The translations under genes and the position numbers were made by a program. From the NCBI GenBank assembly GCA_022484805.1, contig JAKVKP010000024.1, positions 1-37,026 on the forward strand: DNA of 37,026 nucleotides, written 5' to 3'. The DNA comes from Streptococcaceae bacterium (lineage in GTDB: Bacteria; Bacillota; Bacilli; Lactobacillales; Streptococcaceae). The notes beneath the pieces were generated by a model. It was not told the origin of the DNA, searched no databases, and was given only the letters and a program-made list of their open reading frames with translations. Positions 1-7,926 of this stretch are shown one piece after another (within the stretch, counting starts at the first letter, position 1; each line of letters starts with the position of its first letter).

Positions 1-45
1 CGCTTGTACTACTTGAAATTTAAACTCTGCATCATATTTTGCCAT
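1..45 (-). CDS. IS3-family transposase OrfA, N-terminal 15 codons only
   Basis: ATG at 45 on the minus strand opens MAKYDAEFKFQVVQA, which matches the usual start of IS150-type OrfA proteins (a helix-turn-helix protein beginning M-x-K-Y-x-x-E-F-K-x-x-V-V). An AAGGGG ribosome binding site stands 8 bases upstream. The frame stays open to the window edge. OrfA is normally joined to the DDE integrase OrfB by a -1 frameshift; that part is outside the window. The identification rests on 15 residues plus the adjoining inverted repeat. Confidence 0.55.
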   Translation of the reverse strand, partial: MAKYDAEFKFQVVQA

Positions 46-92
46 ATGAAAAACCCCTTAAGTTAGATTTTTGGTCTAACTTATGGGGTTCA
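1..92 (-). mobile_element. End of an IS3-family (IS150-like) insertion sequence, cut by the window edge
   Basis: Read on the minus strand, the stretch from 92 downward begins with TGAACCCCATAAGTTAGACC, which looks like an IS3-family terminal inverted repeat (5'-TG end). It is followed by a ribosome binding site and the first codons of an OrfA-like transposase. Inside the repeat, AGTTAGA and TCTAACT (61-82) can form a hairpin just before the transposase RBS. The rest of the element lies left of the window, so the other end, target duplication and intactness cannot be seen. The outer boundary at 92 is inferred from the TG end and is good to a few bases. Confidence 0.6.
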
Positions 93-200
93 CAACAAAA
101 TAGTTATCAGTCCAATTTATTATAGTGCTGGAAATACAGACGCTCCCAGAAGCTGAACTTTTGGGACCATTGAATTTTACTAAGTTTTTTTTATCGATAT

Positions 201-1511
201 TTAATTAGTGGTAATAGCCATTGGCTGGTCAAATTTAATTGAATTTTGAATATTAATCAAGATTTGCTGTAATGGCTGCCCATTTAATTTATCTATAATT
301 TCCTCAATACTCAGTGGATTTTCAGGAGCACCTTTTGGAACTGCGACATTTACAGAAATGGATTCGTCATTGTCGGTTAAGACGGATAATTTAACAGAAC
401 GACTTGTTTGAGCTTGTTTTGGTAAGTCGTAATATCTTTTAATTTTAGGTAAATCGGTTATAAATTGTTTCGACACATCCTCTGATGAAAATAATTCATT
501 TTTGATTTTACCAAAGCTTAAGACCTGCCAAAGGATATATTCAATTGAAAATTTGCCTTCAATACCAGTTTTGGGCTTTTTAAATCGTAAGGCTTGATCT
601 TGATTAGGTGAAAAATGTATTTCAATCAATTTAAGCTTATTAAATCGGATGCCTCTTTGCCAGAGCTGTTCGGCTGCATCATAGCCCGTCATCGCTGCAG
701 AACAAAAAGGGAAACGTTTGAACCATAAGCCTGGTTGAATGATTTCACCCGGTGATAAAAAAGAAGCAAAGGCAGCTTTAAATTCATTTTTTGATGCATT
801 CAGCGTTTGTAGCCATCCGCCATCTTCACGAAATGGTGTCATATTGGTTGTGATTTGAGTTTTTGATACAAGCTCATAGCTTAAAACAGCGGATCTAGCA
901 GCTAATCCAGCATGCAGTGGCTTGATGTCGCTACCAAATTGAAAAGACATACCCATTGATTGTGTCGCTGCCAGCGAGATGAGCCTTGCTAAATCAGTTC
1001 GATTTAACTGCTTTAGATGCCCAATCGCAACTGCTGCTCCAATATTACCTAGGATAGAAGTCGCATGCCAGCCCTGAATTTTGAGGCTGGGATTGACTAA
1101 TTTACCCAAGCAGCCCTCTACCTCAAGACCAATAATATAGCTTTCAAAAAATTCCTGCCAAGAATGATCAGTATTTGATATGGCAAGCAATGCTGAAAAA
1201 ATAACAGCGCTTGGATGCCCCTGAACGTTTGGATGAGCATCATCAATGTCTAAATAATGAGTAGAAAATCCGTAAAATAAAGCAACTTCTTCGTTTGAAA
1301 AGTGATAGCTTGTGCCAATGGCGTTATTGTGCTTCTCTGACTGTTGATAAACTTGTGCAAATTGTTTGATTACAGGCTCGTCTAATGCCAAAAAATAGGA
1401 GGCTAGATAGTCAATAAAGGCCAGCTTTGCGATTGAAAAAACTGAACTTTGGGAATGAAATTTTGCGCCTTCAATGTAGTCGAGTAGTAATTCAGTATTA
1501 TAATCTGCCAT
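201..1511 (-). CDS. MmgE/PrpD-family protein (possible epimerase, dehydratase or decarboxylase)
   Basis: A 436-residue member of the MmgE/PrpD superfamily, which includes 2-methylcitrate dehydratase, cis-aconitate decarboxylase and iminodisuccinate epimerase. Family landmarks are present: an N-terminal helical segment ending in a LAFIDYLASY stretch, the HYLDIDDAHPN...HPSA block near residues 85-102, a GWHATS block, and SDIKPLHAGLAARSA in the middle. The later block normally reading K-x-Y-P-x-C-x-x-x-H here reads KRFPFCSAAMTGYDAA, without the usual histidine. I take ATG 1511, not the upstream in-frame TTG at 1547, because it matches the family N-terminus and overlaps the lyase stop by 14 bases, which suggests translational coupling; its own RBS is weak. 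It is the last gene of the eight-gene operon. Family is secure, reaction is not. Pairing with a C-N lyase favours an epimerase role (inference). Confidence 0.8.
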   Translation of the reverse strand: MADYNTELLLDYIEGAKFHSQSSVFSIAKLAFIDYLASYFLALDEPVIKQFAQVYQQSEKHNNAIGTSYHFSNEEVALFYGFSTHYLDIDDAHPNVQGHPSAVIFSALLAISNTDHSWQEFFESYIIGLEVEGCLGKLVNPSLKIQGWHATSILGNIGAAVAIGHLKQLNRTDLARLISLAATQSMGMSFQFGSDIKPLHAGLAARSAVLSYELVSKTQITTNMTPFREDGGWLQTLNASKNEFKAAFASFLSPGEIIQPGLWFKRFPFCSAAMTGYDAAEQLWQRGIRFNKLKLIEIHFSPNQDQALRFKKPKTGIEGKFSIEYILWQVLSFGKIKNELFSSEDVSKQFITDLPKIKRYYDLPKQAQTSRSVKLSVLTDNDESISVNVAVPKGAPENPLSIEEIIDKLNGQPLQQILINIQNSIKFDQPMAITTN

Positions 1512-2859
1512 AATTTTTTTCGATTTCTTGATAGACATCATCGACAACTGTTACTGCCTGACCAGTATATTTTGCGGGATCAAGCCATTCTTCAATGATT
1601 GAACGATTAAAATGCTGCTGGATTGCTTCAGACTCTAAAAGGGTATCCGCAAATGAGCGATTTTCCTCAAAAGCAATCATTGATTTTTCATAGACAATGT
1701 GATGAGCAGTTTGTTTGCCGAGCTTTTTCCCGACCTCAAACATGACTTTTTCGGAAAGTAGTAAACCGTATTGTCTATTTAAATTTTCAAGCATTCTATC
1801 TTCTCGAACAACAAGTGTTTCTAAAATGGATAATAGATTAGTGAGCTGCCCAGATAAATAGATACTAATTTCAGGTAAAGCAATCCATTCTTGGCGCCAA
1901 CTCATCGCATCTCTTTCATGCTCAACATGCATGCTCTCGTGTACTAAAGAGACACCTTTTAAAACCGGTGGTGTTAATGAAGCCAAAGTTTCAAAAGCAG
2001 CAGGATTACGTTTGTGAGGCATTGTAGACGATCCGATTTTGCCCTTGCTAAAGCCTTCTTCAATCTCACCGATTTCAGTCCGCATTAAATTATAAAATTC
2101 ATTTCCGATTTTACCAAGAGTAGCACTAATTAGTCCGATGAGATTTGCATATTCACTAAAGTTGTCACGAGAAGATTGTAGGCTAGCGATTGGCGTGTTC
2201 AATTCTAAATAAGCTAAAGCTTGCTTTTCAACAAGCTTTCCCACTTCTCCGAGGGATGCAAATGTACCAACAGCTCCATTGATATTGCCAGTTAAAATTC
2301 TCTCTTTACTTTCATTTAATCGGGTTGCATGCCTTGAAAATTCGGCAGTCCAGATTGCCAATTTATAACCGAAAGTGATTGGTAAGGCCTGCATGGCATG
2401 CGTTCTACCAACCATGACTGTATGCTGGTATTTTTTTGATAATTTTGCCAGTTTTTTAATGATTGCAATTAAATCTCGCTCAATAATATCTAGGGCCTGC
2501 TTTAATTGGATTACTGTGGCAGTATCCACAATATCCTGAGTTGTAGCACCATAATGCACGTATTCTCCTGCATCCTCAGCTTTTTTTTGCACTGAATTAA
2601 TCAGCCCCATTAGTGAATGCTTGGCAATTGCTGTTTCTTTTGATATTTCGTCTAAATCGTAGAGTGAAATATCACAAACATCGGCAATTTGCTTTGCAGC
2701 AGCTTTTGGAATGACATCAAGCTCACCTTCAGCTAATGCAAGAGCGGCTTCGACGTCCAGTTGTCTTTGAAGTCTGGCTACATCATCGAAGACTGCCCGC
2801 ATTTCTGCTGTTCCAAAGTTATTTTGTAGTGCGAAATTATCAATTACATGACTGCCCAC
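1498..2859 (-). CDS. Fumarase/aspartase-superfamily lyase (adenylosuccinate lyase / carboxymuconate cycloisomerase-like)
   Basis: A 453-residue homotetramer-type lyase of the superfamily that eliminates fumarate or a related acid by cleaving a C-N or C-O bond. The three conserved blocks are visible: HYGATTQD at 102-109, GRTHAMQALP at 151-160 (with the acid/base histidine) and the signature GSSTMPHKRNP at 276-286, whose serine-rich loop carries the catalytic serine. It resembles PurB and 3-carboxymuconate cycloisomerase, but no other purine or aromatic-degradation gene is nearby, so a housekeeping PurB role is unlikely. Start is GTG 2859 behind a strong AGGAGGAG. It sits in an operon with an importer, a transaminase and an MmgE/PrpD protein. 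By analogy with iminodisuccinate lyase it may split an N-(dicarboxyalkyl) amino acid; that substrate is inference. Confidence 0.8.
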   Translation of the reverse strand: MGSHVIDNFALQNNFGTAEMRAVFDDVARLQRQLDVEAALALAEGELDVIPKAAAKQIADVCDISLYDLDEISKETAIAKHSLMGLINSVQKKAEDAGEYVHYGATTQDIVDTATVIQLKQALDIIERDLIAIIKKLAKLSKKYQHTVMVGRTHAMQALPITFGYKLAIWTAEFSRHATRLNESKERILTGNINGAVGTFASLGEVGKLVEKQALAYLELNTPIASLQSSRDNFSEYANLIGLISATLGKIGNEFYNLMRTEIGEIEEGFSKGKIGSSTMPHKRNPAAFETLASLTPPVLKGVSLVHESMHVEHERDAMSWRQEWIALPEISIYLSGQLTNLLSILETLVVREDRMLENLNRQYGLLLSEKVMFEVGKKLGKQTAHHIVYEKSMIAFEENRSFADTLLESEAIQQHFNRSIIEEWLDPAKYTGQAVTVVDDVYQEIEKNYGRL

Positions 2860-2889
2860 GTTTAAATCTCCTCCTAAATTAAAATAAAG

Positions 2890-2954
2890 AGGCGGATTGC
2901 CTTGTTTGACCGATTTTAAAGTGAAGCGTGGTCAGTTCAAGCATTAATCCGCCT
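2890..2954 (-). other. Intercistronic stem-loop between binding-protein gene and lyase gene
   Basis: AGGCGGATT (2890-2898) and AATCCGCCT (2946-2954) pair perfectly. CTTG/CAAG and GACC/GGTC pairs inside the loop can extend the rod. In the minus-strand transcript it starts 13 bases after the binding-protein stop and is followed by a U-rich stretch, then by the lyase RBS. It could act as a leaky terminator or as a 3' barrier giving more binding protein than enzyme mRNA (inference). Confidence 0.6.
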
Positions 2955-2967
2955 TATTGTTATACAA

Positions 2968-3783
2968 TTAGTTTTCTTTGGTTACATCAATACCGTAATA
3001 TTTTTCTGAAAGTTTCTTAATGGTTCCATCTTCAAGTAAAACCTTTAATTCTTTATCAAATGCCTTTCTTAATTTTTCGCCACGTTCATTTTTAGCAAAT
3101 GGGAAAGCAACTTCACCAGTTGCAATATCCTCTGGTAGAACACGTAATGCTAAATCATCCTTTTTGATAGTTGCGGCTAAAACGGCTTTATCCTGCACAT
3201 AACCCGCTACCTGTCCTTTAATTGTATCCTCTTGTGGACCCTCGCGAGTGTCATATTGACGGATATCAATATCAAGCTTTGTTTCTGCAATGTAGGCTTC
3301 TAATTCAGTCAATTTGTTACTGCCGGCAACGCCACCAACTGTTTCTCCAGCTAAATCTTCAGTACTTTCGTATTTGCTATCCTCTAAAACGGCAATTCCA
3401 GAAGCTGTATAAGCATATGGCTCAGTGAAATCAACTGTTTCTGAACGTTCTGGTGTAATTGCAAAATTGTTGGCGATTGTATCTAATTTATTCGCATTTA
3501 AGGAAGCTAATAGACCATCAAAAGCTCCTGTTGTCCACTCAAGCTCATAGCCTAATTTATCAGCGATTGTTTCTAATACCTCAACGTCATAGCCGACCAA
3601 TTTATCGCCGTCTTTGTATGAGTTCGGAAATGATTGACCAGTTGCGCCAACTTTTAAAGTGATTTTTTCATCACTGTCACTTTTTGCTGTTTCCTTTGTA
3701 CTACTTGATGAGCAAGCGACTAAGCTTGTTGAGATAACCAGTAGACTCGCTGCTACTGCAAATAATTTTGTCCATTTTTTCAT
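2968..3783 (-). CDS. Polar amino-acid ABC transporter substrate-binding lipoprotein
   Basis: A 271-residue family-3 extracellular solute-binding protein. A lipoprotein signal peptide ends in SLVAC with lipidated Cys24, followed by a Ser/Thr/Lys/Asp linker. The mature part shows the family pattern: VGYDVEVLETIADKLGYELEW in the first lobe, TPERSETVDFTEPY carrying the ligand-carboxylate Arg, and QEDTIKGQVAGYVQD with the Asp that usually binds the ligand amino group. It should capture an amino-acid-like ligand at the membrane surface and deliver it to the permease encoded at 6766-7434. Start ATG 3783 has AAGGGAG upstream. In many operons of this kind the binding protein sits next to the permease; here two enzyme genes lie between them, which ties enzymes and transport to one substrate. 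Ligand not predictable by eye. Confidence 0.88.
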   Translation of the reverse strand: MKKWTKLFAVAASLLVISTSLVACSSSSTKETAKSDSDEKITLKVGATGQSFPNSYKDGDKLVGYDVEVLETIADKLGYELEWTTGAFDGLLASLNANKLDTIANNFAITPERSETVDFTEPYAYTASGIAVLEDSKYESTEDLAGETVGGVAGSNKLTELEAYIAETKLDIDIRQYDTREGPQEDTIKGQVAGYVQDKAVLAATIKKDDLALRVLPEDIATGEVAFPFAKNERGEKLRKAFDKELKVLLEDGTIKKLSEKYYGIDVTKEN

Positions 3784-3812
3784 AATTAATACTCCCTTTG
3801 TTTTATATATTA

Positions 3813-4886
3813 TTAATAATTTATAATGCTTTTAATCAATCGAATTAATTCTCGATTTTGTTCTGTTGTGCCAATAGTTACTCTAAAATAATTTGGAAAG
3901 CCAAAGAATCGACCTTCTTTGAATACTACTTGCTCAGCTAATTTAGCGATAAAATCTGGCGAATGATTTTCAATTGAAACAAATAAAAAATTAGTCTCAC
4001 TATCAATTACTTTAAAATTAAGTGCTTCAAGCTCACCAGACAAATATTGTTTTTCATTTCTAATATAGGAAAAAGTTTCTTTTTGACTTATTTCATCTTG
4101 CAAGCTCTCAATAGCTGCAACAGCACCTAAACGATTATGATTTGGTGGAATTCGATATGGTAGAATTGTCTGAATTAATTCAGGCTGTGCCACGGCATAA
4201 CCAACCCTTAATGATGCCAAACGGTAAAATTTTGAAAAGGTTCTCAGAAGAATTACGTTTGGGAAATCAATTACAAATTGCTTTGATGAGGCCTGTGAGT
4301 TAAGGCTTGCAAATTCAATATATGCTTCGTCAATTGCAATAATGACGTCTGAGGGCACCTTCCTACAAAAATTAAGTAAGTCTTGCTTTTCTAAAATCGT
4401 GCTGGTTGGATTAAATGGATTAGTGAGCCAAATAATTTTAGCTTGAGTTGTGATTGACTTTATAATTTGAGCTAAGTTAATCTGGAGATTTGGATTGAGC
4501 GGTACATTGATTACCTTCGCACCATTAAATTGACTAAAGCGTTTATGCCAAATGAAAGAACCCTCTGGTACGATTACTTCGCTATCCTGATCTAAAAAAA
4601 CTAATGCAAGCAAGGATAAAATTTCAAATGAGCCATTGCCAATTAAAAAAAAGTCGGGATTTAAATTCCATATTTTGCTAAGTGCATTTCTAAGCGCGAA
4701 ACCACTATTTTCTGGATAGCGAGAAAGATTGTTAAGTTCTTGAATAATTGCCTCTTGTACACGCTTGGATGGCTGTAATGGATTTTCGTTACGATCCAAT
4801 GCTAATTTGTGACTTGTTCGATTTTGTGGATAGCTTTGAGCTTGATGCTGTCCAGCAAAGCTTTTTTTGACCTTAGTCAAGAGCAT
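3813..4886 (-). CDS. HisC-like class I/II aminotransferase (PLP-dependent)
   Basis: About 357 residues of the histidinol-phosphate/aromatic aminotransferase family, fold-type I. Visible motifs: RNENPLQPS near the N-terminus, the TNPFNPT loop, IDEAYIEF with the PLP-pyridine Asp at about 186, and TFSKFYRLASLRVGYA with the Schiff-base Lys at about 219 and the phosphate-binding Arg at about 227. A C-terminal FRVTIG supplies the carboxylate-binding Arg. No other histidine gene is present, so it probably transaminates the operon's own substrate. The start is uncertain. ATG 4886 is only 2 bases from GGAGG, while in-frame TTG 4880 has an 8-base spacing. Either start overlaps the preceding dehydrogenase gene (stop ending at 4873). 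Confidence 0.82.
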   Translation of the reverse strand: MLLTKVKKSFAGQHQAQSYPQNRTSHKLALDRNENPLQPSKRVQEAIIQELNNLSRYPENSGFALRNALSKIWNLNPDFFLIGNGSFEILSLLALVFLDQDSEVIVPEGSFIWHKRFSQFNGAKVINVPLNPNLQINLAQIIKSITTQAKIIWLTNPFNPTSTILEKQDLLNFCRKVPSDVIIAIDEAYIEFASLNSQASSKQFVIDFPNVILLRTFSKFYRLASLRVGYAVAQPELIQTILPYRIPPNHNRLGAVAAIESLQDEISQKETFSYIRNEKQYLSGELEALNFKVIDSETNFLFVSIENHSPDFIAKLAEQVVFKEGRFFGFPNYFRVTIGTTEQNRELIRLIKSIINY

Positions 4887-5955
4887 GACCTCCAATCTCT
4901 ATAAGCTCTACTGCTTGCTTGATTGCCGAGCTAAGCAGTGATTCTGATATATTCGGAATAAAGAAGTCCACTTCATCGGTAAAATGCAAAATAAAATTGT
5001 GTGAGAGCTGTGTAACCATTTTTGAATCAGCCAACCCGAAATTTTTGATTTTCACTTTAAAATCAATGTTTTTTAAAAACTGAAGATACCAATCGTAGCT
5101 GTCTTGCTCAAGAATTAATTGAACTAAAGTGGTTAATGCAATGATTTCACCATGCAAAAGCTCATGGTGATCAATTAACTTTGTCAATTCATTATGCAAT
5201 GGATGTGTGACACCACGATACATTCGACCTTTACTTTTAGCACCCGCCACACCAACGATATTAATAATTGCATCAATGGTCTGTACAAATTCATCTGAGG
5301 TTAACGGTCTTTTAGCGATGCTTTTTCCAATTTTTAATAGATAATCAGCGGAAAGTTGAGCATTTTGATGAATAAAAGCGACTGTTAAATCAGTTTGATC
5401 GGCTAGAGTATAAGGTCTAGTATCAACCGCCCGACTTACCGCATCAATTAATCCCGCTTTAAGATAGCGAGCGGGGGCTTTTTCAATAATTGCAGAATCA
5501 ATCAAAAGGACATTAGCACATTTTTGATTTTGCTTTGCACCAATATAGGCACCGTTACTCTCATAAAGAATTGAATTTTTTCTAAAGGCTGCATTAGTTG
5601 CTGCAATGGTGGGAATTGTCATTAGAAAGCTGTTTAAATTATCAGCGACTGCTTTACCAACATCACAAACCTTGCCTCCGCCAATCGCAATCACACCGTT
5701 TATATTTTCGTGCTTAGCATAGGTACTGAAATTTTCAACTATTTCATATGTTGGATAATCTCTTAGCGTTAATTTTTTGAAATTAATTTGCCTGCGATGA
5801 AATGCTTTTTCTATAGATTGATTTACAGCCTGCCAAGCATTTTCGCCGGTAATAATTAATATACTTTGAATGCTTGAAGGTATATGTTCAGTGACTTCAG
5901 ATAATATATTGGCTTCCTCAATTATTTTTTGTGGAAAATAACTTGAGATTTTCAT
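4873..5955 (-). CDS. Metal-dependent GldA/HcxA-type dehydrogenase (glycerol or hydroxycarboxylate dehydrogenase-like)
   Basis: A 360-residue protein of the iron-containing alcohol dehydrogenase / glycerol dehydrogenase family. It has the NAD-binding GGGKVCDVGKAVA at 92-104, the IPTIAATNAA segment at 114-123, and candidate metal ligands Asp171 (LIDAV), His254 or His251 (THPLHNEL) and His268 (LLHGE), close to the positions in bacterial GldA. The IPTIAAT-AA sequence recalls E. coli YbdH/HcxA, which reduces 2-oxo acids and lies beside the aminotransferase gene ybdL. The same enzyme pairing occurs here, so reduction of the transaminase's 2-oxoacid product is a reasonable guess. ATG 5955 follows AGGAG. 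Glycerol dehydrogenase itself is an alternative but no glycerol gene is nearby. Confidence 0.78.
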   Translation of the reverse strand: MKISSYFPQKIIEEANILSEVTEHIPSSIQSILIITGENAWQAVNQSIEKAFHRRQINFKKLTLRDYPTYEIVENFSTYAKHENINGVIAIGGGKVCDVGKAVADNLNSFLMTIPTIAATNAAFRKNSILYESNGAYIGAKQNQKCANVLLIDSAIIEKAPARYLKAGLIDAVSRAVDTRPYTLADQTDLTVAFIHQNAQLSADYLLKIGKSIAKRPLTSDEFVQTIDAIINIVGVAGAKSKGRMYRGVTHPLHNELTKLIDHHELLHGEIIALTTLVQLILEQDSYDWYLQFLKNIDFKVKIKNFGLADSKMVTQLSHNFILHFTDEVDFFIPNISESLLSSAIKQAVELIEIGGHALD

Positions 5956-5972
5956 TAATACTCCTATCTTTT

Positions 5973-6731
5973 TTAGATGACGAAATCAAGCGTCGTATCC
6001 TCCATTGTTGACATCAGAAAACGTCTTGTACGTTCTGAGTTAGGCTGAGAAAACAGCTTGTCAGGTGTACCACTTTCAACAATGACACCAGCATCCATGA
6101 AAATAATTTTATCAGCTACCTTTTTAGCAAATTTCATTTCATGAGTTACGATAACTAACGTTATATTTCTTTTAGATAACTGTTCGATTGTTTTCAATAC
6201 TTCACCAACTAATTCTGGATCGAGTGCAGAAGTCGGCTCATCCATAAAAATTACTTTTGGCTCAACTGCCAGTGCTCTTGCAATACTAACCCTTTGCTGT
6301 TGACCACCACTAAGGGTGACTGGATATTGACTTCGTTGCTCTAATAGACCCACCTGTTCAAGCAATTCATCAGCAATTTGAATTGCCTCACTTTTTGTTT
6401 TGCGCTTGCTACTAGTTAGCGATAGTGTCACATTTTCAAGAACAGTCTTATTTTTAAAGAGATTAAAATGTTGAAAGACCATTGCTGATTGCTGTCTCAA
6501 CTGATAACGATTTTTTGAGGTTAATTCACTCACATTGACTTTGACATCACCAACTTCGATTGTCCCAGCTTCAGGTTCTTCAAGTAAGTTCAGACTGCGC
6601 AATAAGGTAGATTTACCTGATCCACTTGGTCCAATGATTGCAACCACCTCACCTTCGTTTACTTCTAAAGCTACATCCTTAAGTACTTTTTTACCACCAA
6701 AAGATTTTGATAAATTTTCTACCTTAATCAT
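5973..6731 (-). CDS. Polar amino-acid ABC transporter ATP-binding protein
   Basis: A 252-residue GlnQ/ArtM-type ATPase. Walker A GPSGSGKST at about 34-42, Q-loop VFQHFNLF, ABC signature LSGGQQQR, Walker B VIFMDEPTSALDPE and switch VTHEM are all intact. It energises import through the permease at 6766-7434 with the lipoprotein at 2968-3783. The start is ATG 6731: it gives the standard IKVENLSKSF N-terminus and has AGGGGG upstream, while a longer in-frame extension to 6800 overlaps the permease and lacks family similarity. The gene lies between the permease and the dehydrogenase in the same operon. Confidence 0.92.
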   Translation of the reverse strand: MIKVENLSKSFGGKKVLKDVALEVNEGEVVAIIGPSGSGKSTLLRSLNLLEEPEAGTIEVGDVKVNVSELTSKNRYQLRQQSAMVFQHFNLFKNKTVLENVTLSLTSSKRKTKSEAIQIADELLEQVGLLEQRSQYPVTLSGGQQQRVSIARALAVEPKVIFMDEPTSALDPELVGEVLKTIEQLSKRNITLVIVTHEMKFAKKVADKIIFMDAGVIVESGTPDKLFSQPNSERTRRFLMSTMEDTTLDFVI

Positions 6732-6765
6732 TATTTTGTTTCCCCCTAATATCATTATTATTGCT

Positions 6766-7434
6766 TTAGCGTTGATAAGCCTTAGACATTCTTTTTTCAA
6801 CTAGATTTTCCAATCGTCCAATAATAATAATCATGAACCAGTAAATTAAACCAACCGCCAAATATGTCTCGAAATATCTTAGATTTGAACTGGCAATCAG
6901 CTTACCTTCTGCAAATAATTCAGTTATACCTAAGGTAAATGCTAATGAGCTTTCCTTGACTAATGATACAAAAGTGTTTGTTGTGCCGGGTAAAGCATTG
7001 ACAATAGCTTGTGGAAAAACTACTTCTTGGTAGATTTTCCATTTTTTCATACCGATGGCAAGACCAGCTTCAATTTGCCCTTGATCAACTGAGTCTAGTC
7101 CGGCTCTGAAAATCTCGGTTAAATAGGAGGATTCCTTAAAACTGAAAGTTATAATGACCGCATACATGGCACTTAAGGAATTGAATGCTGGAAAAATTTG
7201 TGGCAAGCCAAAATAGACAATGAATAGCTGAACAACAGTTGGAAAGCCACGAAATAAGGAAACATATAGACCAGCGAGAGAAGCGATAATCTTATTATTT
7301 TGTCTACGAAGTAGAGCCATAATGATACCTAAGATAATAGCGAAAAACATGGCACTTACAGATATTAATAATGTTACTGGAATAAATGGTATTATTTCAG
7401 TAATTGCTTGTACTAAATAACCTAAATCAATCAT
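6766..7434 (-). CDS. Polar amino-acid ABC transporter permease
   Basis: A 222-residue HisM/GlnP-type inner-membrane permease with about five membrane segments. It carries the cytoplasmic EAA loop (GLAIGMKKWKIYQEVVFPQA near residues 125-144) that docks on the ATPase, and the typical SLFRGFPTVVQLFIVYFGLP block. A single permease suggests a homodimer. ATG 7434 directly follows the acetyltransferase stop (TAA-ATG) and is preceded by GGAG at proper spacing, so the two are translationally linked. The partner proteins are encoded downstream in the same transcript. Confidence 0.92.
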   Translation of the reverse strand: MIDLGYLVQAITEIIPFIPVTLLISVSAMFFAIILGIIMALLRRQNNKIIASLAGLYVSLFRGFPTVVQLFIVYFGLPQIFPAFNSLSAMYAVIITFSFKESSYLTEIFRAGLDSVDQGQIEAGLAIGMKKWKIYQEVVFPQAIVNALPGTTNTFVSLVKESSLAFTLGITELFAEGKLIASSNLRYFETYLAVGLIYWFMIIIIGRLENLVEKRMSKAYQR

Positions 7435-7926
7435 TTAAAGCTCCATTTCTTTTTTGAAGTAAAGTGTTACGTGTTTATTATTTGGTAACTTTTTCCGGTC
7501 ATAAACTAAAAATCCCTGTGTCTCGTAAAACTGTCGCAGCCACGGATGATTTTCTGCCGTTCCAAGTGTCAGGTATGGTGAATGTAATAAATCTTTGATA
7601 ATATTTTTTTCAACCCATGCTAGTAATTGTTTGGCATAACCATGACCTTGAAATTCGGGATGAGTGGCAAAACGTCCTAAATGGGGGTAGCCAGTAATAC
7701 TTTTAGATTTACTCCATGGAAATCTAATTGAGAGGGCACAAACAAGCTGCCCTTGTGCAAATAAGCCATAGGTCAGATGCTCGTCTAGCCACTGAGACAT
7801 CTCTGCCTCGCTATCACTAGCAGCAGCGAATGAAATTGTTTCCGCATCTATTGATTGGTAGGCCCGATGGATTAAATCGTAATATTCGTGGCTATTGAAT
7901 TGAGTTAACCGTTTAATTTCAGTCAT
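7435..7926 (-). CDS. GNAT-family N-acetyltransferase
   Basis: A 163-residue GCN5-related acetyltransferase and first gene of the minus-strand operon. The acetyl-CoA binding core is visible as LGRFATHPEFQGHGYAKQLL (a version of R/Q-x-x-G-x-G/A), followed by the C-terminal NHPWLRQFYETQGF block that usually contributes an active-site Tyr. Substrate unknown. Its position at the head of a transport and amino-acid enzyme operon suggests it may acetylate the imported compound or a toxic intermediate (inference). ATG 7926 has no convincing Shine-Dalgarno; the nearest purine run, GAAAG, is too far upstream. Confidence 0.85.
   Translation of the reverse strand: MTEIKRLTQFNSHEYYDLIHRAYQSIDAETISFAAASDSEAEMSQWLDEHLTYGLFAQGQLVCALSIRFPWSKSKSITGYPHLGRFATHPEFQGHGYAKQLLAWVEKNIIKDLLHSPYLTLGTAENHPWLRQFYETQGFLVYDRKKLPNNKHVTLYFKKEMEL

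Noticed and set aside
144-166. Hairpin as rho-independent terminator of the first operon
   Set aside because: The stem is fair (8 of 9 pairs) but no T run follows on the transcript strand.
1498-2859. Housekeeping adenylosuccinate lyase (purB)
   Set aside because: The signature is shared by the whole superfamily, and the operon context (importer, transaminase, MmgE/PrpD) does not fit purine synthesis.
3813-4886. Histidinol-phosphate aminotransferase of a histidine operon
   Set aside because: No other his gene is nearby and the flanking genes point to another amino-acid substrate.
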